A stretch of DNA of 64,000 nt, taken from assembly GCA_963798015.1 (NCBI GenBank), contig CAWCSA010000002.1:124001-188000 (forward strand), read 5' to 3'. Positions 7,339 through 16,208 of this stretch are shown piece after piece (the stretch's first letter is position 1; each line of letters begins with the position of its first letter). This DNA comes from Roseiarcus sp963798015. GTDB taxonomy: Bacteria > Pseudomonadota > Alphaproteobacteria > Rhizobiales > Beijerinckiaceae. The notes under the pieces were generated by a model. It saw only the letters and a program-made list of their open reading frames with translations, did no database searches and was not told the origin of the DNA. The position numbers and the translations under genes were made by a program.

Positions 7339-8658
7339 TCAGCCCGTGAACCGCACTGTCTCTCCGGTCGACGGCGCCGTGAGTTCGCCCTCCCACATCA
7401 CCCGGCGACCACGGACGAACGTCCCGACCGGCCAACCGGCGACGGTCTTTCCGTCATAAGGCGTCCATTGCGAGCGCGACGCGATCCAGGAATCCTGGAT
7501 TGTCGCGCTGCGCTGCATGTCGACGACGGTGAAGTCAGCGTCGTATCCAGCCGCAATGCGGCCCTTGCCGACGATCCCGAACAGCCGCTGCGGCCCGGCG
7601 CTGGTGAGGTCGACAAAGCGCTGAAGACTGAGTCGTCCGGAATTGACGTGGTCGAGCATGATCGGAACGAGCGTCTGCACGCCGGTCATGCCCGACGGGC
7701 TCTCGGGATAGGGCTTGGCCTTCTCTTCGAGCGTGTGGGGCGCATGGTCGGAGCCGAGCACGTCAACCACGCCCTGCTCGAGGCCACGCCAGATCGCGTC
7801 GCGATGATCGGGGGCGCGGACCGGCGGGTTCATCTGGATTTTCGTGCTCAAGCGCGCATAGTCCTCGGCGCTGAGCGTCAGATGATGCGGCGTCGCCTCG
7901 CAGCTCGCGACATCCTTGGCGCCGGCCAGAAACGCCATTTCCTCGCGCGTCGTGATGTGCAGCACATGCACTTGCGCGCGCGCTTCACGCGCCAGGCGAA
8001 TGAGCCGCTCGGTCGAACGCAGAGCCGCGATCTCATCGCGCCAGACAGGATGCGAGGAGGGATCACCCGCGACGCGCAGGGGCTTGCGCTCATTCAGGCG
8101 CGCCTCGTCCTCGCTGTGGAACGCCGCGCGGCGGCGGGTCTGCTTCAGGATCGCCAGCACCCCCTCGTCGTCGGCGACCAGGAGGCGGCCGGTCGAGGAG
8201 CCCATGAACACCTTGATCCCCGCCGCGCCAGGCAGCCGCTCGAGTTCGGGAATGTCGGCGACATTGTCATGCGTGCCGCCGACCCAGAAGGCGAAGTCGC
8301 AGTGCATACGGCCCTTCGCCCGGGCGAGCTTGTCGGCGAGCGCGTCTGCGCTTGTGGTCAGCGGATCGGTGTTGGGCATTTCGAACACGGCAGTCACGCC
8401 GCCGAGAACCGCGGCGCGCGATCCGGTCTCCAGGTCCTCTTTGTGAACGAGCCCGGGCTCGCGAAAATGCACCTGGGAATCGACGACGCCCGGAAGAATG
8501 TGAAGTCCGCGGCAATCAACGCGCTCGCCGGCCGCGGCGCGGCTCAAATCGCCTATCTCGGCAATGCGCCCGTCGCGAACGCCAATGTCGCGCAGGCCGA
8601 TCCCGTCCTGATTGACGACGGTCCCGTTGATCAGAACACAATCGAAACTCAGCGGCAT
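7339..8658 (-). CDS. pyrC: Dihydroorotase-family amidohydrolase with a substituted first metal-ligand His
   Basis: The protein has 439 residues, typical of the multifunctional-complex-type dihydroorotase/allantoinase branch. Visible motifs are DSQVHFREPG (residues 60-69), GIKVFMGSS (candidate carbamylated Lys), AAFHSEDE, HVLHITTREE and DVLGSDHAPHT (catalytic Asp). Dihydroorotase closes carbamoyl-aspartate to dihydroorotate in pyrimidine synthesis. The usual first motif is D-x-H-x-H; here the first His (position 62) is Gln while His64 and the downstream ligands remain. The enzyme may be a variant with altered metal binding or a different cyclic amide substrate. It is transcribed divergently from ygfZ. 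Confidence 0.82.
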   Translation of the reverse strand: MPLSFDCVLINGTVVNQDGIGLRDIGVRDGRIAEIGDLSRAAAGERVDCRGLHILPGVVDSQVHFREPGLVHKEDLETGSRAAVLGGVTAVFEMPNTDPLTTSADALADKLARAKGRMHCDFAFWVGGTHDNVADIPELERLPGAAGIKVFMGSSTGRLLVADDEGVLAILKQTRRRAAFHSEDEARLNERKPLRVAGDPSSHPVWRDEIAALRSTERLIRLAREARAQVHVLHITTREEMAFLAGAKDVASCEATPHHLTLSAEDYARLSTKIQMNPPVRAPDHRDAIWRGLEQGVVDVLGSDHAPHTLEEKAKPYPESPSGMTGVQTLVPIMLDHVNSGRLSLQRFVDLTSAGPQRLFGIVGKGRIAAGYDADFTVVDMQRSATIQDSWIASRSQWTPYDGKTVAGWPVGTFVRGRRVMWEGELTAPSTGETVRFTG

Positions 8659-8736
8659 GGCGGTTCTTTCTTGCAGTGGCGCAAAAGCGGCCTATTTGAC
8701 AGTGTCCGCCCTTGCAAGCGCGACCGGAGCCTTCTC

Positions 8737-9570
8737 ATGCACAAGAAAGCCGCCATGCTCGAGGATCGCGGCGTCGTTGCCGTGGGCGGCGAGGATGCGA
8801 CCAGCTTTCTGCAAGGCCTCCTGACCAACGACGTCGAGCGCCTTGGCCCAAGCGAAGCGCGCTATGCGGCGCTGCTCACGCCGCAAGGCAAGGTCCTGTT
8901 CGACATGATCGTCGTGCGCGCGCCCGGCGGCGAGGAGTCATCCTATCTCATCGATTGCACTGCGGCGCAGGCGGCTGATCTCGCCAAGCGGCTCGGCTTT
9001 TACAAGCTGCGCGCGAAGGTCGCGATCGCTGACGTGAGCGCCGATCACGCCGTCGCGGCCTTCTGGGCCGCCGAGCCCGCAAGTGTCGCCGAAGGCGTTC
9101 TCTACGCCGACCCGCGCGATCCGCGCCTGGGCTGGCGTGCGATCCTGCCGCGCCCGATCGCCGCCGCGGTCGGGTTAGAGCACGTCAACGAATACGAGGG
9201 TCTCCGTATCGCCGTCGGAGCGCCTAAGGGCGGCCTGGATTTCGCCTATGCGGACGCCTTCCCGCACGACGCCAATTTCGATCTTCTCCATGGGGTCGAT
9301 TTCGACAAGGGCTGCTATGTCGGCCAGGAAGTCGTTTCGCGCATGAAGCATCGCGGAACCGCCCGCAAGCGCGTCGCGCGCGTCAAACTGGCCGGCCCCG
9401 CGCCCGCGCCCGGGACGCCCGTCATGGACCGCGAGCTCGCCGTCGGCGCCCTCGGCTCCTCCTCGGGACGTGAAGCGCTCGCTATGCTGCGTATCGATCG
9501 GGTCGAGGACGCGAGCGCGGCGGGACGCCCGCTCAGCGCGGGCGGCGTCACGCTCGCGCTTGCCGAGTGA
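8737..9570 (+). CDS. ygfZ: YgfZ/GcvT-domain folate-binding iron-sulfur cluster factor
   Basis: A protein of 277 residues from ATG 8737, preceded by a GGAG site. The family signature KGCYVGQE is seen as DKGCYVGQEVVSRMKHRGTARKR near residues 190-210. The N-terminal folate-binding region has FLQGLLTNDVERL and LLTPQGKVLFDMIV. YgfZ-type proteins use tetrahydrofolate and help assemble or repair certain Fe-S enzymes. The start is 78 bases from the divergent dihydroorotase gene, so they may share a promoter region. Confidence 0.92.
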   Translation: MHKKAAMLEDRGVVAVGGEDATSFLQGLLTNDVERLGPSEARYAALLTPQGKVLFDMIVVRAPGGEESSYLIDCTAAQAADLAKRLGFYKLRAKVAIADVSADHAVAAFWAAEPASVAEGVLYADPRDPRLGWRAILPRPIAAAVGLEHVNEYEGLRIAVGAPKGGLDFAYADAFPHDANFDLLHGVDFDKGCYVGQEVVSRMKHRGTARKRVARVKLAGPAPAPGTPVMDRELAVGALGSSSGREALAMLRIDRVEDASAAGRPLSAGGVTLALAE

Positions 9571-9589
9571 GCGTCCTCGCGTTCAGCCT

Positions 9590-10249
9590 CTAGGCAGCTT
9601 CGGCTTTCGCCCGCCGGCGCATCGCAAAAGCGCCGAGCGAGACGAACCCGATGGCCATCAGGCCCCATGTCGCCGGTTCGGGAACGGGAGAGAAGGTCAA
9701 CGGATTGCCGCCATCCATGATCGAAAGCGCGAAGGTCGGCTCTCCGCTGAAAGTGGCGAGATACTGGAAATAGAGTCCTGGAGGGTCCGGCTGCGGATTG
9801 ACAGAGGACCAGCTCGTGACGTCGTCGGCCGGGAAGGCGAGCGAGATTTGGAAAACGCTTCCGTCACAGGCTGGGACAACACTGCCGTCGCAAGTGACTC
9901 GGGCGACCCCATCCCTGCCCAGGATAACGTCGGCGGGTAGAAGCAAACTCGGCGTGCCGGGGAGCAGCAGCGAGACCGTCACTAGGTAGGTCGTGGCCTG
10001 GCTAGTCTGGTCGAATACCGGGCTGGTCGGATCACGGAGATCGGCCGTCGCCGTCGGGACGCCAGGAGGGTCTGGCTGAGGATTGAACCCCACCAACACG
10101 CCCGGATTCGTGATCCCACCAGATGTGAGGAACTCGAAGCCAGCTGAGCCGTCCGGGAACGTATAGGCAGGCAAAAGCTCCGCCGCGTCTGCGATGGTCG
10201 GGGCCACAATTGCGGCCATGGCAAAAAAACGAACAAACAATGTATTCAT
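9590..10249 (-). CDS. PEP-CTERM sorting-domain protein with two NPQPDPPG motifs
   Basis: 219 residues from ATG 10249 behind GGGAGG. A signal peptide ends near APTIADA-AELL, and the C-terminus is a PEP-CTERM sorting signal (VPEPATWGLMAIGF, then an Arg cluster, MRRRAKAEAA). Such proteins are processed by an exosortase at the inner membrane and released to the cell surface or matrix. The mature region holds NPQPDPPG twice (in GFNPQPDPPGVP and SSVNPQPDPPGLY), about 110 residues apart, plus two Cys in VTCDGSVVPACDGSVF. I do not recognise an enzymatic domain. It converges on ygfZ. Confidence 0.85.
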   Translation of the reverse strand: MNTLFVRFFAMAAIVAPTIADAAELLPAYTFPDGSAGFEFLTSGGITNPGVLVGFNPQPDPPGVPTATADLRDPTSPVFDQTSQATTYLVTVSLLLPGTPSLLLPADVILGRDGVARVTCDGSVVPACDGSVFQISLAFPADDVTSWSSVNPQPDPPGLYFQYLATFSGEPTFALSIMDGGNPLTFSPVPEPATWGLMAIGFVSLGAFAMRRRAKAEAA

Positions 10250-10267
10250 GAAAGCCTCCCGTCTATC

Positions 10268-10285
10268 TCCGGCATAAATGCCGGA
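10268..10285. promoter_or_regulatory. Perfect 8-bp inverted repeat upstream of the PEP-CTERM gene
   Basis: TCCGGCAT and ATGCCGGA are separated by AA, giving an 18-base palindrome 19 bases upstream of the minus-strand start at 10249. It could be an operator or a leader hairpin covering the ribosome site. No regulator is identified. Confidence 0.4.
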
Positions 10286-10479
10286 ATCGTTAATGCTATG
10301 GGGCCTCCGTTGCTTTCGCAAGCGCAAGCTTCGCATGCGGTTGCTACCCACTCGCTCGCTAGCTTTTGTGCGCTTGACCCCGTCGGAACCTGTCTTTAGG
10401 AACCCCTTGTCAATGACTGGCGAACAGCAAACCGCCCGCAGCGCGGTATCGCTGCCATGGTCTCATCGGGAGGAACGGA

Positions 10480-11433
10480 ATGAAGAAACTTTTGCTATCT
10501 GCTGCAATGGTCGGCGCGATGCTTGCCATGGCTGGGTCGGCGCAAGCCGCCGACAAGAAGACGCTCGTATTCGTCGTGAACGGCGCATCGGACTTCTGGA
10601 AGGCCGCTGAGGCCGGCGTCAAGAAGGCGCAGGGCGAACTGCCGAATTACACCCTCGACTTCAAATACCCCGAGCAGTCCTCGGCCGCGATCCAGACACG
10701 GCTAATGGATGACCTGGTCGCGGCGGGCGTCTCGGGCATAATGGTCAGCGCCGTCGATCCGAAGACGATGACCGACGCGTTGGACCGGATCGGCAAGCAG
10801 GTGGCGCTGTTCACCACCGACAGCGACGCCCCCAAGAGCAACCGCGTCGCTTATATCGGCTCGAGCAATGTGGATGCTGGCAAGCAGGCCGGCGAGATCG
10901 CGCTGAAGGCCATGCCAAATGGCGGCAAGTGCATGGGCTTCGTCGGCCTGCCCGGCGCCGACAATGCCCGCGAGCGCATCGAGGGCTTCAAGGACACGAT
11001 CAAGGGCTCGAAGATCGAACTCGTCGACGTGCGCGCCGACGATATCGACCAGACCCGCGCCAAGCGTAACGTCGAGGACACGCTGACCGCCCATCCCGAG
11101 ATCGACTGCATGGTCGGCTACTACTCCTACAACACGCCCCGCATCTATGAGGCGCTGAAGGAAGCTGGGAAGCTCGGCAAGATCACGGTCATCGGTTTCG
11201 ACGAGGATCCGATCACGCTCGGCGGCGTCAAGGAAGGGACGATCGCCTCCACCGTCGTCCAGCAGCCCTACGAGTGGGGCTATAAGGGCATGATGACGAT
11301 GGCGAAGTATCTCGACGGGGACAAGTCGGTCATTCCCGCCGGCGGCCTGATGATCATCCCGACCAAGATCATCAACAAAGACAACGTCGACGCGTTCTGG
11401 GCGGAGCTGAAGGAGCGCCAGGGCAAGAAATAA
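10480..11433 (+). CDS. Sugar ABC transporter periplasmic substrate-binding protein
   Basis: A protein of 317 residues with a clear Sec signal peptide (MKKLLLSAAMVGAMLAMAG, cleavage after SAQA). It is a type I periplasmic binding protein of the RbsB/LacI-like family: the N-terminal lobe has NGASDFWKAAEAGVKKA, the hinge region has SAVDPKTM, and the second lobe has GLPGADNARERIEGF and GFDEDPITLGGVKEG. It should deliver a monosaccharide or polyol to the permease encoded downstream; the ligand is not readable. It is the first gene of the importer operon, and a GC-rich hairpin separates it from the ATPase gene. Confidence 0.93.
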   Translation: MKKLLLSAAMVGAMLAMAGSAQAADKKTLVFVVNGASDFWKAAEAGVKKAQGELPNYTLDFKYPEQSSAAIQTRLMDDLVAAGVSGIMVSAVDPKTMTDALDRIGKQVALFTTDSDAPKSNRVAYIGSSNVDAGKQAGEIALKAMPNGGKCMGFVGLPGADNARERIEGFKDTIKGSKIELVDVRADDIDQTRAKRNVEDTLTAHPEIDCMVGYYSYNTPRIYEALKEAGKLGKITVIGFDEDPITLGGVKEGTIASTVVQQPYEWGYKGMMTMAKYLDGDKSVIPAGGLMIIPTKIINKDNVDAFWAELKERQGKK

Positions 11434-11480
11434 AACCGGGACGAGCTGGCGCGAAAGCCGCGTCGCTTGGCTTCCGATTT

Positions 11481-11509
11481 GGGGCGCTGCGCTTACGCGC
11501 GGCGCCCCC
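11481..11509 (+). terminator. GC-rich hairpin between binding-protein and ATPase genes (attenuator-like)
   Basis: GGGGCGC and GCGCCCC pair around an inner CGC/GCG stem, followed by CTTTCTCTT. The T run is short, so partial termination or RNA stabilisation of the upstream message is likelier than full termination. In ABC operons such elements commonly raise binding-protein output relative to the transporter. Confidence 0.6.
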
Positions 11510-11528
11510 TTTCTCTTAAGGACTGAAT

Positions 11529-13046
11529 TTGGCCGATCCTCTTCTCCGGCTGATTGACATCAGCAAGAGCTATCCCGGCGTCCGCGCCCTTTCACGTGTC
11601 AGCCTCACAGTGAACCGGGGTGAGGTTCTCGCACTGATCGGCGAGAATGGCGCGGGCAAGTCGACGATGATGAAGATTCTTGGCGGGGTGGTGAAACCCG
11701 ACCAGGGAACGATCGAGATCGACGCCGCCCCGCACGGTTCGCTTACCGTCTCCGAGTCGCTGAGTTCCGGAATCGCGTTCGTTCATCAGGAACTGAACCT
11801 TTTCGACAATCTCGACGTTGGCGCGAATGTGCTGATCGGGCGGGAGCCGCTGTCGGCCGGTCCGCTCAAGCTGGTCGACCGCAAGACGACGAAACGCATC
11901 GTCGCGCCGCTGCTGCGGCGACTGGACGTCGACTTCGAAGTCGACGATCTTGTTTCCGACCTCTCCCTTGCGCAGCGCCAGCTTTTAGAGATCGCCAAGG
12001 CCCTTTCGCTCAACGCCCGCGTCGTCATTATGGATGAGCCGACTTCGAGCCTGACGTCCACCGAGACCGAACGGCTGATGCGCGTCATCGGCGAGCTTAA
12101 GGCTGATGGCGTGTCGATAATCTTTATCACCCACCGGTTGAACGAGGTCGAAACCTGCGCCGACCGCGTGGTCGTCCTCCGTGACGGCTCGGTCGTTGGC
12201 GAGCTGGCTCGCGACCAAATCCATCGCGACGCCATGATCCGCCTGATGATCGGGCGGGATCTCAAGTCGCTCTACATCCAACCCAAATCGCCGCCCGGCG
12301 CGAGTGTTCTGGAGGTCGCGGGCTTACGAACCCTTTCGCATCCCGGGCACGCCGTAAGCCTTTCGCTGAGAGCGGGCGAGATCTTAGGCATGGCCGGATT
12401 GATCGGGGCCGGGCGAACCGAGCTCGCGCGCGCTGTGTTCGGCGTCGACGCGGCGCTCGGCGGCCAGATCCGGGTGAACGGAAAGGACGTCTCCATTCGT
12501 TCGCCCAAAGATGCGATCGCCCAGGGCGTCTATCTCGTGCCGGAGGATCGCAAGCGAAGTGGTCTCGTGCTTGAGGATTCGGTCGCCGGGAACGTCTCGC
12601 TGCCGAATATTTGGGCCTTCGCCAAGCGCTTCCTTGTCGATTCCACGGCGGAGCGCAAGAACGCGGAGGAGCAGCGTCAGTCCCTCAACATCAAGACGGC
12701 CGATGTCGAGACGCTGGTCGGCACGCTGTCAGGGGGCAACCAGCAGAAGGTGGTCCTCGCCAAATGGCTGTCGATGAAGCCTAAGGTGATGATCTTCGAC
12801 GAACCGACGCGTGGCATTGACGTTGGGTCGAAGTCCGAAATCTATTTGCTGATGCGGGCGCTGGCGGACACCGGCGTGGCGATCTTGATGATTTCTTCCG
12901 ACATGGAGGAGGTGATCGGAGTGAGCGACCGCATCGTGGTGATGCAAGAAGGTGCGATCAGCGGAACGCTGAACCGCGACCAGTTCAGCGAGGAGAACGT
13001 GATGCGGCTCGCCGTCGCTCGCGGACCGGAGCAGAGTGCGGCGTGA
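11529..13046 (+). CDS. Sugar ABC transporter ATPase with two nucleotide-binding domains (RbsA/MglA type)
   Basis: A protein of 505 residues from a TTG start with AAGGA upstream. Two tandem ATPase domains are visible. The first has Walker A GENGAGKST (near residue 40), signature SLAQRQLLEIAKAL and Walker B VVIMDEPTSSL. The second has a degenerate Walker A (GLIGAGRTELAR), the carbohydrate-family signature LSGGNQQKVVLAKWL and Walker B VMIFDEPTRGIDVG. This is the CUT2 class, which pairs with a single type of permease subunit. The stop overlaps the permease start (TGATG). Confidence 0.95.
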   Translation: MADPLLRLIDISKSYPGVRALSRVSLTVNRGEVLALIGENGAGKSTMMKILGGVVKPDQGTIEIDAAPHGSLTVSESLSSGIAFVHQELNLFDNLDVGANVLIGREPLSAGPLKLVDRKTTKRIVAPLLRRLDVDFEVDDLVSDLSLAQRQLLEIAKALSLNARVVIMDEPTSSLTSTETERLMRVIGELKADGVSIIFITHRLNEVETCADRVVVLRDGSVVGELARDQIHRDAMIRLMIGRDLKSLYIQPKSPPGASVLEVAGLRTLSHPGHAVSLSLRAGEILGMAGLIGAGRTELARAVFGVDAALGGQIRVNGKDVSIRSPKDAIAQGVYLVPEDRKRSGLVLEDSVAGNVSLPNIWAFAKRFLVDSTAERKNAEEQRQSLNIKTADVETLVGTLSGGNQQKVVLAKWLSMKPKVMIFDEPTRGIDVGSKSEIYLLMRALADTGVAILMISSDMEEVIGVSDRIVVMQEGAISGTLNRDQFSEENVMRLAVARGPEQSAA

Positions 13047-14041
13047 TGTTGAAGAAAGATCTCGGGCTTTTCCTGCTCATCGTCGTCGTCGGCGCGGTGG
13101 TGGCGTTTCTCAACCCGCGCTTCATCTCGCCGGTCAATCTGGCGAATACCGCGAATCTCGTCGGGCTGTTTGGCCTGTTCTCGATCGGCGAAGGCTTCGT
13201 CATCATTACGGGCGGCATCGACCTTTCGATCGGCTCGGAGTTCGCCCTGTTCGGCGTAGTCTTCGTCGACCTGCTCGTGAACTATCACGTGCCGTGGGTC
13301 CTCGCCGTCCTCATCATCATCGGTTTCGGCGTGATCCTCGGCTGGGTGCATGGGTTCCTGGTTACGCGGATGAATTTGCAGCCCTTTGTCGTTACCCTCT
13401 GCGGCCTCCTGATCTATCGTGGTGTCGCTCGTTGGTACACCAACGACGGGACGGCAGGATTTGAATTCGGCCAGAGCTTTCCGGCGCTGGAGTGGATCAC
13501 GACGGGGCGCACCTACGGCATCCCGCACACCTTCGTCATCTTCCTTGTCGTTGCGGCGATCATGGGGGTGCTGCTGCATCGCTCGGTGTTTGGGCGCTAC
13601 CTGTTCGCTATCGGCAAGAATGAAGAGGCTGCGCGTTTCTCCGGCATTGCGACCAAGAAGATCATCGTCGCCGCCTATGTCATCTGCGGCGCGCTCGCGG
13701 GCGTTTCATCAATTTTCCTCACGATGTACACCCGCTCGATCTCGCCAGCCTCGCATGGCAATTTCTATGAGCTTTACGGAATTGCGGCTGCGGTTCTCGG
13801 CGGCTGCTCGCTGCGCGGCGGCGAGGGCTCGATCCTGGGCATCGTGCTTGGCGCCATTCTGCTTCAGATTCTGCAGAACCTGGTCAACCTGCTCGGCATC
13901 CCGAGTTCGCTCAATTTCGCCGTGATGGGGACGGTGATCCTGATCGGTGTGCTCGCCGACCAGCAATTGGTTCGGCTGAGGCAGACCCGCGCCGACCGGG
14001 CGAAGGACAGTCTACGCGCGGCGGCGGCGCCGGCGAGGTAG
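13046..14041 (+). CDS. Sugar ABC transporter permease (RbsC type)
   Basis: A hydrophobic protein of 331 residues with about 8-10 membrane segments. It carries the BPD_transp_2 features: GEGFVIITGGIDLSIGSEFAL near residue 50 and the conserved cytoplasmic loop GRYLFAIGKNEEAARFSGI, which contacts the ATPase. It should form the membrane channel of the CUT2 importer with the two upstream genes. A GTG at 13043 is an alternative start one codon earlier. No sugar kinase or dehydrogenase follows directly, so the operon does not itself reveal the substrate. Confidence 0.94.
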   Translation: MLKKDLGLFLLIVVVGAVVAFLNPRFISPVNLANTANLVGLFGLFSIGEGFVIITGGIDLSIGSEFALFGVVFVDLLVNYHVPWVLAVLIIIGFGVILGWVHGFLVTRMNLQPFVVTLCGLLIYRGVARWYTNDGTAGFEFGQSFPALEWITTGRTYGIPHTFVIFLVVAAIMGVLLHRSVFGRYLFAIGKNEEAARFSGIATKKIIVAAYVICGALAGVSSIFLTMYTRSISPASHGNFYELYGIAAAVLGGCSLRGGEGSILGIVLGAILLQILQNLVNLLGIPSSLNFAVMGTVILIGVLADQQLVRLRQTRADRAKDSLRAAAAPAR

Positions 14042-14201
14042 CCGGAGCCGGGTTGGGCTAAGAAGGCTCTGGGCGCTTGAAGAGAGCGCTCAAAGCATCT
14101 GCCAAGCCCCGGACAAGGCAGATGTCGTATGCGGGCGCTGAAGCGGGTAGACTCGCGGCCGCAGGCGGCTTGTCCGCAACTTGGTGTGACAAGAGGGAGC
14201 C

Positions 14202-15257
14202 GTGATCCTGGAGGGCGCATCCATCTTCGCGCTTGTCGTTGCCGCCTTCGTGGTCATCACCGCGCTCATGGGCGTGCGGCAGGTGCCTCAGGGCTACAAT
14301 TATACCGTCGAGCGGTTCGGCCGCTATCACAAGACCTTGACGCCCGGTCTCGGCCTTATCGTTCCCTACATCAATTCCGTCGGCCGCAAGCTCAACGTCA
14401 TGGAGCAGGTCATGGATGTCCCGAGCCAGGAGATCATCACCAAGGACAATGCAACCGTGACGGTGGACGGCGTCGCCTTCTATCAAGTGCTCGATGCGCG
14501 CCGCGCGGCCTATGAGATCTCCGATCTTCAGTCGGCTTTGCGCAACATCGTCATGACCAATGTGCGCACGGTCATGGGTTCGATGGACCTGGACCGGCTT
14601 CTCTCGCATCGCGATGACATCAACGCGCGCCTTCTGACGGTGATCGACGCCGCCTCGGAGCCCTGGGGCATCAAAGTCACGCGCGTCGAGATCAAGGACA
14701 TCGTACCCCCGAAGGACCTCGTGAACGCGATGGGCCGGCAAATGAAGGCAGAGCGCGAGAAGCGCGCCGTGATCCTCGAGGCTGAAGGCATGCGACAGTC
14801 CGACATCACCCGCGCCGAAGGACGCAAGGCGGCGCTCGTGCTTGAGGCCGAAGGTCGCCGCGACGCGGCGTTCCGCGCCGCCGAGGCGGTCGAGCGTACG
14901 GCGCAAGCCGGGGCGATGGCGCCGCGCGTCATCAGCGAGGCGACCGCCAACGGCGACGTGGTCGCGGTGAACTTCCTCATCGCGGAGAAATATATCGCCG
15001 CGCTCCACGCCTTCGCGCAATCGCCCAATCAGAAGCTCGTCATTGTGCCCATGGAGTTGAGCTCACTTGCCGGGACGCTTGGCGGATTGAGCCAGATCGC
15101 CGCAAGCGCCATGGGCGCGGAGGCCGTCGCAGCCCCGCGGCCGCCTGGTCGGCCGCGCCCCTCCGGACCCGTACCGAACGCGGGCGCGACGAACACGCCG
15201 CCGGTTTCACCTTGGCAAGGGTCTGATAACGCGCCGCCGGGCGGCGCTTCTTCCTGA
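14202..15257 (+). CDS. SPFH/Band-7 stomatin-like membrane protein (QmcA type)
   Basis: A protein of 351 residues from a GTG start behind GAGGGAGCC. It has one N-terminal membrane anchor (IFALVVAAFVVITALMGV), a Band-7 domain starting QVPQGYNYTVERFGRYHKTL, a coiled-coil segment rich in AEGxRxAA repeats (residues about 195-235), and a Pro/Gly-rich tail. Such proteins oligomerise in membrane microdomains and associate with proteases. It is followed after 23 bases by an NfeD gene, the usual partner of this family. Confidence 0.93.
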   Translation: MILEGASIFALVVAAFVVITALMGVRQVPQGYNYTVERFGRYHKTLTPGLGLIVPYINSVGRKLNVMEQVMDVPSQEIITKDNATVTVDGVAFYQVLDARRAAYEISDLQSALRNIVMTNVRTVMGSMDLDRLLSHRDDINARLLTVIDAASEPWGIKVTRVEIKDIVPPKDLVNAMGRQMKAEREKRAVILEAEGMRQSDITRAEGRKAALVLEAEGRRDAAFRAAEAVERTAQAGAMAPRVISEATANGDVVAVNFLIAEKYIAALHAFAQSPNQKLVIVPMELSSLAGTLGGLSQIAASAMGAEAVAAPRPPGRPRPSGPVPNAGATNTPPVSPWQGSDNAPPGGASS

Positions 15258-15280
15258 AGGAGGAGCGCTCGGAGCCTACG

Positions 15281-15733
15281 ATGGACGCCCTCCTGCAACC
15301 GGCCCATCTGGTCGCGCTCACCTGGCTCGTCGCAGGGCTCGTTCTCAGCGCGATCGAGACGCTTGCCCCCGGCGCATTCTTCATTTGGTTCGGCGCCGCG
15401 GCGGCGATCGTCGGAGCCGTGGACACCTTCCTGCCGATGGGGTTCGCCGCGCAGCTCATCCTGTTCGCAGTTCTGGTGGCGGCGCTGGTTCTTATCGGCC
15501 GGCGGGTCTACGGATCGTTCGACAAGGGGCCCGGGCCGCTGCCACAAAGCCGCGCGCACGCGATGGTCGGGGCCGACTTCTTCTTGGATGAAGCGATCAA
15601 GCGAGGCTATGAGCGCATCCGCGTCGGCGACAGTTCGTGGCGCGTCGCCGGACCAGATTGCCCGGCGGGCGCCATGGTGAGGGTGGTCGCCGTGGAGAAC
15701 GGCTCACTCTTGCGTGTGAAGCGGGTGAACTAA
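15281..15733 (+). CDS. NfeD-family membrane protein
   Basis: A protein of 150 residues with an N-terminal hydrophobic half (about three membrane segments, residues 8-75, including LAPGAFFIWFGAAAAIVG). A C-terminal OB-fold domain begins near AHAMVGADFFLDEAI and ends with VRVVAVENGSLLRVKRV. This short NfeD form lacks the ClpP-like protease domain. It works with the stomatin-like protein encoded directly upstream, probably from one message. Confidence 0.92.
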   Translation: MDALLQPAHLVALTWLVAGLVLSAIETLAPGAFFIWFGAAAAIVGAVDTFLPMGFAAQLILFAVLVAALVLIGRRVYGSFDKGPGPLPQSRAHAMVGADFFLDEAIKRGYERIRVGDSSWRVAGPDCPAGAMVRVVAVENGSLLRVKRVN

Positions 15734-15755
15734 GCGCGCGAGATCGGACCCGCGG

Positions 15756-16193
15756 TCAGCGATAGACCAGCACCGGAATGGTCGAGTGCGTCAGCACCTT
15801 TGCCGTTTCGCTGCCGAGCAGCAAGGCCGAGATCCCCCGCCGCCCATGCGAGGCCATGACGATGAGATCGCAGCCAAGCGCCAGCGCCGCGTCGATAATG
15901 GCGCGATAGGGCTGGTCATGAACCTCGCGGATCGTCTCGCATGGCACACCTGCCGCCTGCGCGGCCATCTTCACCTGTTCCATTGCCCTCTCTGACAGGG
16001 CCCGCGACTGCTCCTCGTAACCTCCCTCGTCAATGGGAATGAAGACAGTGTCCATGCTCGCTGCCTGGTACGGCTCAGCGACCGTTAGTCCCGTCACCTT
16101 CGCTCCGGATTCCTTGGCGAGCTGCACGCCATAAAGAATCGCCTTGCGCGACAGGTCGGACCCGTCGGTTGGAATCAGAATGTGCTTGAACAT
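15756..16193 (-). CDS. Universal stress protein (UspA family, ATP-binding type)
   Basis: A protein of 145 residues, a single Usp domain. The start MFKHILIPTDGSDLSRKA and the ATP-binding loop GRRGISALLLGSETAKV (G-2x-G-9x-GS/T) are intact. It is cytoplasmic and usually dimeric. A GlsB-like gene lies 16 bases upstream on the same strand, so they may form a small stress operon. Confidence 0.94.
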   Translation of the reverse strand: MFKHILIPTDGSDLSRKAILYGVQLAKESGAKVTGLTVAEPYQAASMDTVFIPIDEGGYEEQSRALSERAMEQVKMAAQAAGVPCETIREVHDQPYRAIIDAALALGCDLIVMASHGRRGISALLLGSETAKVLTHSTIPVLVYR

Positions 16194-16208
16194 GGATCCT
16201 CCTTGAAG

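Noticed and set aside
7321..8736. Upstream extension of the YgfZ reading frame into the dihydroorotase region
   Set aside because: The extension is antisense to the dihydroorotase gene and lacks family features; ATG 8737 has a ribosome site and matches the family start.
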